In this document: positions 24,001-27,219 of the stretch, in pieces
Position numbering within the stretch: the stretch's first letter is position 1
Layout of the letters: each line of letters starts with the position of its first letter
Assembly: GCA_023432025.1 (NCBI GenBank)
Contig: JAEYVE010000184.1
Coordinates: forward strand, 1-27,219
Source: Pseudomonadota bacterium
Lineage (GTDB): Bacteria > Myxococcota_A > Polyangia > Polyangiales > Polyangiaceae
Direction of reading: 5' to 3'
Length of the DNA stretch: 27,219 bases
Notes under the pieces: generated by a model
What the model was told of the DNA's origin: nothing
Database searches by the model: none
The model's input: only the letters and a program-made list of their open reading frames with translations
Made by a program: the position numbers and the translations under genes

Positions 24001-24851
24001 AAGTCTGCGACGGCAAGGACAACGATTGCGACGGGGTGGTCGACAATGGGTGTGACGATGACGGGGACGGCTGGTGCGACGCCGCGCTCGATCTCATCGA
24101 ATCCCCGGTTTGCCCGAACGGAGGAGGGGACTGCGACGACCTCTCCGCCGACAGCTATCCGGGCGCCCTCGAGCTCTGTGATGGCCAAGACAACGACTGC
24201 GACGGCGCTCCGGACGATGACGTGACGGAAGCGTGGTGTGGCGTGGGCGCCTGCAAGGCGCTGGGTACGGCGTGCGTCGACGGCGAGGCGGAAGACTGCT
24301 CCCCCGGCAAGCCCAAGACGGAAAAGTGCGACGGCGTGGACAACGACTGCAACGGCCTCATCGACGATGGCCTCCCGACGCTTCGGTGCGGGGTGGGCGC
24401 CTGCGCGGTGGAGATGGTGGCCTGCCGTCGTGGCGTTCCGCTCGAGTGTGTTCCTGGTGAGCCGGAAGTGGAGTCGTGCGACGGCGTGGACAACGACTGC
24501 AACGGCGAAACGGACGAGGGCGAGCTCTGCCCCAACGGGCTCGTCTGCGTAGCCGGCTCCTGCCAGCATTTCTTGAGCGTGGGCGGGGGCTCGAACGGTG
24601 AAGGTGGCCTCCAGGACACGTGGGCTCCTCAGCCTTTGCCCCCCGGCGGCTACGGCGGGGCCGACCAGGTGCTCGGGCGCCCGCAGGACGGGGGAGCCGT
24701 TCGGGATTCGGGCGGTTGCGGCTGCGTGGTCGTCGGCGGCAGCTCGGCGGGAGCTGGATGGGGCCTCTCGGCGCTCGTGGCCCTCGCTTGGGCGCGGCGT
24801 CGACGCCGCGCCGGGTCGCGTGACGAGACGAACCGGACCCTTTCTTGCTAG
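21057..24851 (+). CDS. MopE-like surface protein with 18 DNDCDG repeats and a MYXO-CTERM anchor
   Basis: The 1264-residue protein has a signal peptide (RRVAAFGVSVGALFAVGPSGA, cleavage near 31) and an N-terminal beta-rich domain with C48-x4-C53-H54, a CX4CH variant of the haem-binding motif. From 219 to about 1158 come 18 repeats built on C-x6-D-N/D-D-C-D/N-G, as in the Cu-binding MopE motif family (PF11617). Three also carry a calcium-loop-like CDDDGDxxCDA segment. A Gly/Pro-rich spacer leads to residues 1218-1264: SGGCGC, a hydrophobic helix and WARRRRR, the MYXO-CTERM signal cut by myxosortase-type proteases, after which the protein stays on the cell surface through the modified Cys. The start is ATG 21057; GTG 21033 behind AGGGAG is possible. 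Metal or haem binding is inferred from motifs, not shown. Confidence 0.88.
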   Translation: MTALGLSGSLRRVAAFGVSVGALFAVGPSGAYSTGIQTNQYSHTTTGCAQAGCHSDTSRGAPTVVFDVAPTLVLAGSTNRVRMRITSDDERDHGGCNIWASSGTLSPRDATTRAINPPSTTYASELTHTNRLTGGTNVYCDFNWQAPSTVGTATLNGWGNKVYFDYTTSPYDRPAKVSQLSIAVCRDADGDGYYSSDSPAACVPRDCNDNCATCNPGGVESCSNQLIDNDCDGDANELTNGITAGAACSTGNSGICSDGTYACQGSSVVCVQTRSPTTETCANYGMDDDCDGNASEIVNGVNLNAPCSTGLLGVCSAGTSQCVGGAATCVQTTAASAETCSNLNVDNDCDGDATEITNGVHEGDACSTGLAGVCGPGERACSGGQAICRQLTAASAERCDGLDNNCNSQLDEGCDDDGDDYCDAGMTTVGTPAVCPFGGGDCNDTSNVTRPGAPEICDGLDNDCDGTPDDNISASTCGLGICQRTAASCMNGVPQNCTPGTPGVESCANLGTDDDCDGDATELTNNVRPGDACSTGLPGICNAGTRACSGGVVVCSQTNTAGTETCANVGVDNDCDGDATELNAAGVHAGEPCTTGLPGVCSAGTWACQAGSVVCVPTVTASAETCLNQGVDNDCDGDATELTDGVHENDACTTGVPGECSAGRQRCTSGSLLCVPIRQAAPEVCDGRDNDCDGNTDNGLPNLTCGVGECANSVPACAGGTNNTCTPRAVTAETCDGRDNDCDGTVDEGCDDDNDDYCDAAMGYSGSSPACPLGGGDCDDTSGVTHPGAVEICDGVDNDCNGLEDDDVPEPTCGLGECKRPATGCVDGKGENCTPGPARAEVCDGLDNDCDGVVDNGVPLAACGRGVCARTGTTCAASSCTPGPSSEEVCDGLDNDCDGVVDNGIPLATCGVGACARTGSTCDPASCIPGGSGVEVCDGQDDDCNGVPDDGLPVSQCGQGECRTTGTSCLPSSCIPLDPTEEVCDGKDNDCDGVVDNGCDDDGDGWCDAALDLIESPVCPNGGGDCDDLSADSYPGALELCDGQDNDCDGAPDDDVTEAWCGVGACKALGTACVDGEAEDCSPGKPKTEKCDGVDNDCNGLIDDGLPTLRCGVGACAVEMVACRRGVPLECVPGEPEVESCDGVDNDCNGETDEGELCPNGLVCVAGSCQHFLSVGGGSNGEGGLQDTWAPQPLPPGGYGGADQVLGRPQDGGAVRDSGGCGCVVVGGSSAGAGWGLSALVALAWARRRRRAGSRDETNRTLSC
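21711..24530 (+). repeat. Coding tandem repeat array (18 DNDCDG units)
   Basis: The array covers about 940 codons. Two unit types alternate in blocks. Type A has ETC-N-x-VDNDCDGDATEL and a period of about 60 residues (units 1-3 and 6-8). Type B has EVCDGxDNDCDGVVDNG with a period of about 42-70 (units 4, 5 and 9-18), often followed by CGxGxCxRTGxxC. The core codons aac gac tgc gac ggc are strongly conserved between units, while flanks differ, which points to repeated duplication under selection on the motif. Confidence 0.88.
24708..24848 (+). other. MYXO-CTERM sorting signal coding segment
   Basis: Codons 1218-1264 of the MopE-like protein encode SGGCGC, 23 mostly hydrophobic residues, then five Arg. 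A further 13 polar residues ending in Cys follow the Arg cluster, longer than the few residues usually seen after it. The segment is expected to be removed or processed at the Cys-x-Cys motif. Confidence 0.85.
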
Positions 24852-24862
24852 TGGTGTACGGG

Positions 24863-27219
24863 ATGAAAAGACACGCTGGCCTTGCTTCCCTGGCCGTGCT
24901 CTGTGCGGTCGTCTGTGGAGTGTCGTGTTCGAGCGAGGACGCCCCTCCGAGTAAACAAGGGGGCTCCGGGGGCGCGAATACGGGTGGGGCGAACGACGGC
25001 GGCACGGCGGGCGCCAAGGCAGAACCGCTGGAGCTCGTCGCACACCACCCGGCGGCGGGCGACGAAAACGCTTGGGCGCTCCGTCCCATCGAGCTCGAGT
25101 TCTCGACGCCAGTGGACGAAGGGACGGTCCGAGGGGCGTTTCGCCTTCAGTCGGCAGGAGCGGAGTTGGAGCATGCGGTCAGCGTCGACTCGACGGGGCA
25201 CCGCGTCACTCTCACGCTGAACGAGCTTCCCGCGCTTCCCGCCAAGCTGTCGCTCAGCGTCGCGCCGACGCTGCGTTCGGTCGGAGGAGACGAGTTCGCC
25301 GGGGATGCTTGGTCGTTCACGTATCCGCTCTGGCAGGCCCCGCGCGGTGAGCTCCCCCACGCGGTGGGCGAGGCGGACGGCTTGGCTCTCGGGGTTCTCC
25401 CCGACCGTAGCGTCATCGTCATCGCCGCGCGCGAAAACGGGCGCCTCCAAGCGGTGCATCAAAACAACGACGGTTGGGAGGCTCTCTCACAGCCTCCGGT
25501 CGTTTCGGGGCACGCGCGCCCGGTCGAAGCTCGGGTGGACTCGAAAGGACGCGTCATCGCGCTGTGGGTCGAGCTCGACGGAGACTCGGAAGCCGCCTAC
25601 GCGGCTCGTTACGCCAACGACAAGTGGACGCTCCTCGGCGACAGCGGCATTTTCGCGGGCTCCGACCTGCGCCCCTCGCTCGCGCTGGACGGGGATACGC
25701 CGGTCGTGGCGGCGCGGAGCGCCGCGGGCGCCGTCGCGGTGCGCCGGTTTTCCTCCGAAGGGTGGGAACGCGTCGGCACCACGTTTGCCGGAGCAGGTGG
25801 CGCCCTGCGCGAGCTCGATCTGACGCTGAACGACGCAGGTCAGCCGGTGGTCGCCATCGTCGACGCTGCTTACGACGTCGTGGTCGCGGAGTGGGATGGC
25901 TCCGCATGGGCTCCGCTCGGCAAGCTCGATCGCGCGCGCACGTCGGGCGCCGCGGAGCCGAGCATCGTGTGGACGGACGACGGCCCCGTCGTCGCATACC
26001 TCGACGGCGACGAGGTTTCGACGAACGTTCAGGTGGCACGGCGCGAGAGCGAATGGGAGCCGCTGGGCGCCGCGCTGGATGTGGAGCTGGACGCTCAGGC
26101 GAGCCATGCGCGGCTCGAGCTGGATCCGAGTGGGGTGCCGGTGGTGCTCTGGCGGGAACGTTGGGGCAGCTCGGATCGCTTGCTCGCAGCGCGCTGGCAC
26201 GGCGAAGGTTGGCGCGTGCTCGGTGCGGCGCTCGGGCAATTTTCGACGGAGGACGTGCGCGCCCCGCGTCTCGCCTTCGACGAGGACGGCCACGTCCACG
26301 CAGCGTGGCTCTCGGGCGACACCAAAGATGCCCTCGATGTGAGGCGCTTCAACGGAAGCCCCACGCTTCCTCGCGGCATCGTTTCCCGCGGGGATCGCGG
26401 CGACTGCGCCATCCCCGAGGATACGGCGGAAAACTTCCCCACCACGTTGTCGGCGACAGGCTGTTACGAAGATCTGCGCAAGCGCTCGCTGGTCAGCGCC
26501 GCCATTCCGTTCTCCGTCAACTCGGCGCTGTGGAGCGACGGCGCGCTGAAGAAGCGCTACGTCTTGCTGCCTGAAAACGGCACGGTGGAGTACGTCTCCG
26601 ACGGCCCCTTCGTGCTGCCTGTCGGCACCCTCCTCATCAAGGAGTTTTACCTGGAAAAAACCCAGGGAGATCCCGCCACGAGCTTCCCCGTGGAAACGCG
26701 GTTTTTGGTCAAGCGCCTCGCGGACGACACCCATCCGGAGTCTTGGCAGGGGTACTCGTACCGGTGGAACGCCGCCGGCACCGAAGGCGTGCTGCTCGAG
26801 GGAATGGACTCCGAAACGCACGACTGGGCGGTCACGAGCGCCGAGGGACAAGCGGTCACACACACCCACTCCTACCCGTCGCGCATCGAGTGCACCCAAT
26901 GCCACAACGCGGCGGGACGTTCGCTCGGCTTGTATTCAGCGCAGCTGAACCGTCCGGGAGACTTCGGCGACGTGATCGACAACCAACTGCGAGCTTGGAT
27001 GGAAGCGGGTCTCTTCGGAGTCACCGCGCCGGACGAGCCGGCGGAGTCGCTGGAGCGCCTGGCGAGCCCTCCGGACGTGGGTCGCAGCTTGGAGGAGCGA
27101 ACGCTTTCGTACTTCCATTCGAACTGCTCGCACTGCCACCGCCCGGGCGGGATCTCGACGCCAATCCCCGTAGATTTCCGCTACTTCGCGCCCCTAGCGA
27201 GCAACAACATTTGCAACCA
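24863..27219 (+). CDS. Lipoprotein with SbsA-type Ig domain, propeller-like region and SO2930-like di-haem domain (3' end cut off)
   Basis: The gene starts 11 bases after the MopE-like stop and runs off the window with 785 codons visible. The signal peptide ends at Cys22 (GVSC, followed by SSED), so it is a probable lipoprotein, with a Gly/Asn-rich tether to about 50. Residues 55-155 resemble an SbsA-type bacterial Ig-like domain (PAAGDENAWALRPIELEFST...). About 160-510 contains repeated W/ALG-type strands with Asp-Gly turns (WDGSAWAPLG, WEPLGAAL, WHGEGWRVLG), as in beta-propellers. From about 520 it matches SO2930-family di-haem cytochromes: IPFSVNSALWSDGALKKRY, FVLPVGTLLIKEFYL, YSYRWN, then haem sites C677-x2-C680-H681 (ECTQCHNAAG) and C755-x2-C758-H759 (NCSHCHRPGG). 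A role in surface electron transfer is inferred. Confidence 0.85.
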   Translation, partial: MKRHAGLASLAVLCAVVCGVSCSSEDAPPSKQGGSGGANTGGANDGGTAGAKAEPLELVAHHPAAGDENAWALRPIELEFSTPVDEGTVRGAFRLQSAGAELEHAVSVDSTGHRVTLTLNELPALPAKLSLSVAPTLRSVGGDEFAGDAWSFTYPLWQAPRGELPHAVGEADGLALGVLPDRSVIVIAARENGRLQAVHQNNDGWEALSQPPVVSGHARPVEARVDSKGRVIALWVELDGDSEAAYAARYANDKWTLLGDSGIFAGSDLRPSLALDGDTPVVAARSAAGAVAVRRFSSEGWERVGTTFAGAGGALRELDLTLNDAGQPVVAIVDAAYDVVVAEWDGSAWAPLGKLDRARTSGAAEPSIVWTDDGPVVAYLDGDEVSTNVQVARRESEWEPLGAALDVELDAQASHARLELDPSGVPVVLWRERWGSSDRLLAARWHGEGWRVLGAALGQFSTEDVRAPRLAFDEDGHVHAAWLSGDTKDALDVRRFNGSPTLPRGIVSRGDRGDCAIPEDTAENFPTTLSATGCYEDLRKRSLVSAAIPFSVNSALWSDGALKKRYVLLPENGTVEYVSDGPFVLPVGTLLIKEFYLEKTQGDPATSFPVETRFLVKRLADDTHPESWQGYSYRWNAAGTEGVLLEGMDSETHDWAVTSAEGQAVTHTHSYPSRIECTQCHNAAGRSLGLYSAQLNRPGDFGDVIDNQLRAWMEAGLFGVTAPDEPAESLERLASPPDVGRSLEERTLSYFHSNCSHCHRPGGISTPIPVDFRYFAPLASNNICN

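Noticed and set aside
21711..24530. Repeated DNA resembling a CRISPR or satellite array
   Set aside because: Repeats keep frame, vary at silent positions and encode a known metal-binding motif; there are no regular spacers of constant length.
23358..25043. 561-codon minus-strand frame spanning the end of the MopE-like gene
   Set aside because: Same antisense repeat shadow; it also crosses the start of the following lipoprotein gene and has no family match.
25487..26905. 472-codon minus-strand frame in the last gene
   Set aside because: The plus strand encodes recognisable Ig, propeller and SO2930-like domains with CxxCH; the antisense product is Arg/Val-rich without motifs.

Overview
The window is high-GC DNA, and its content points to a member of the Myxococcota, most likely of the Polyangia (Sorangium-like) type. 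The clearest marker is the C-terminus of the 1264-residue protein at 21057-24851. It carries a Cys-Gly-Cys motif, a hydrophobic helix and an Arg cluster, the MYXO-CTERM surface-sorting signal. Long MopE-type DNDCDG repeats, lipoproteins with single CxxCH haem sites and a small AgmX/TonB-C-like domain in two proteins fit the same group. No rRNA, tRNA, CRISPR array, insertion sequence or phage gene was seen.

Layout. 1-1193 holds the tail of an upstream gene and a single-pass membrane protein with a TonB-C-like end. 1310-3693 (minus) holds a kinase-fold protein and a RimK-type glutamate ligase fused to a TrkA-C (RCK_C) domain. 4029-6275 (plus) holds SelO/YdiU and a DUF434 protein. 6335-7938 (minus) holds a lipoprotein and a small double-HTH protein. 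The HTH gene is divergent from a ZIP-permease fusion transporter (8142-9950), whose stop overlaps a DTW-domain tRNA-modification gene (9928-11169). A DUF2325-like protein (minus, to 12034) and an SRPBCC protein (plus, from 12049) have starts only 14 bp apart. Then come recN, a YbiT-type ABC-F ATPase and class I fructose-1,6-bisphosphatase, all plus.

The most interesting part is the last 9 kb (17971 to the window end, all plus). It encodes four exported proteins: a lipoprotein with five fibronectin III domains and one CxxCH; a membrane-anchored YwqK/MORN-repeat protein; a MopE-like protein with a CX4CH site, 18 metal-binding-type repeats and a MYXO-CTERM anchor; and a lipoprotein with an SbsA-type Ig domain, a propeller-like region and a di-CxxCH SO2930-like domain, cut by the window edge. 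I read this as a candidate cell-surface metal/haem locus. It recalls, but is not the same as, the Methylococcus MopE plus surface cytochrome pair. Its function is not known from sequence.

There are several RNA or operator-like structures: an intrinsic terminator whose U-tract lies in the first codons of a lipoprotein gene (7414-7452), a hairpin plus T7 in the transporter leader (8026-8067), and a nested dyad upstream of recN (12557-12597).
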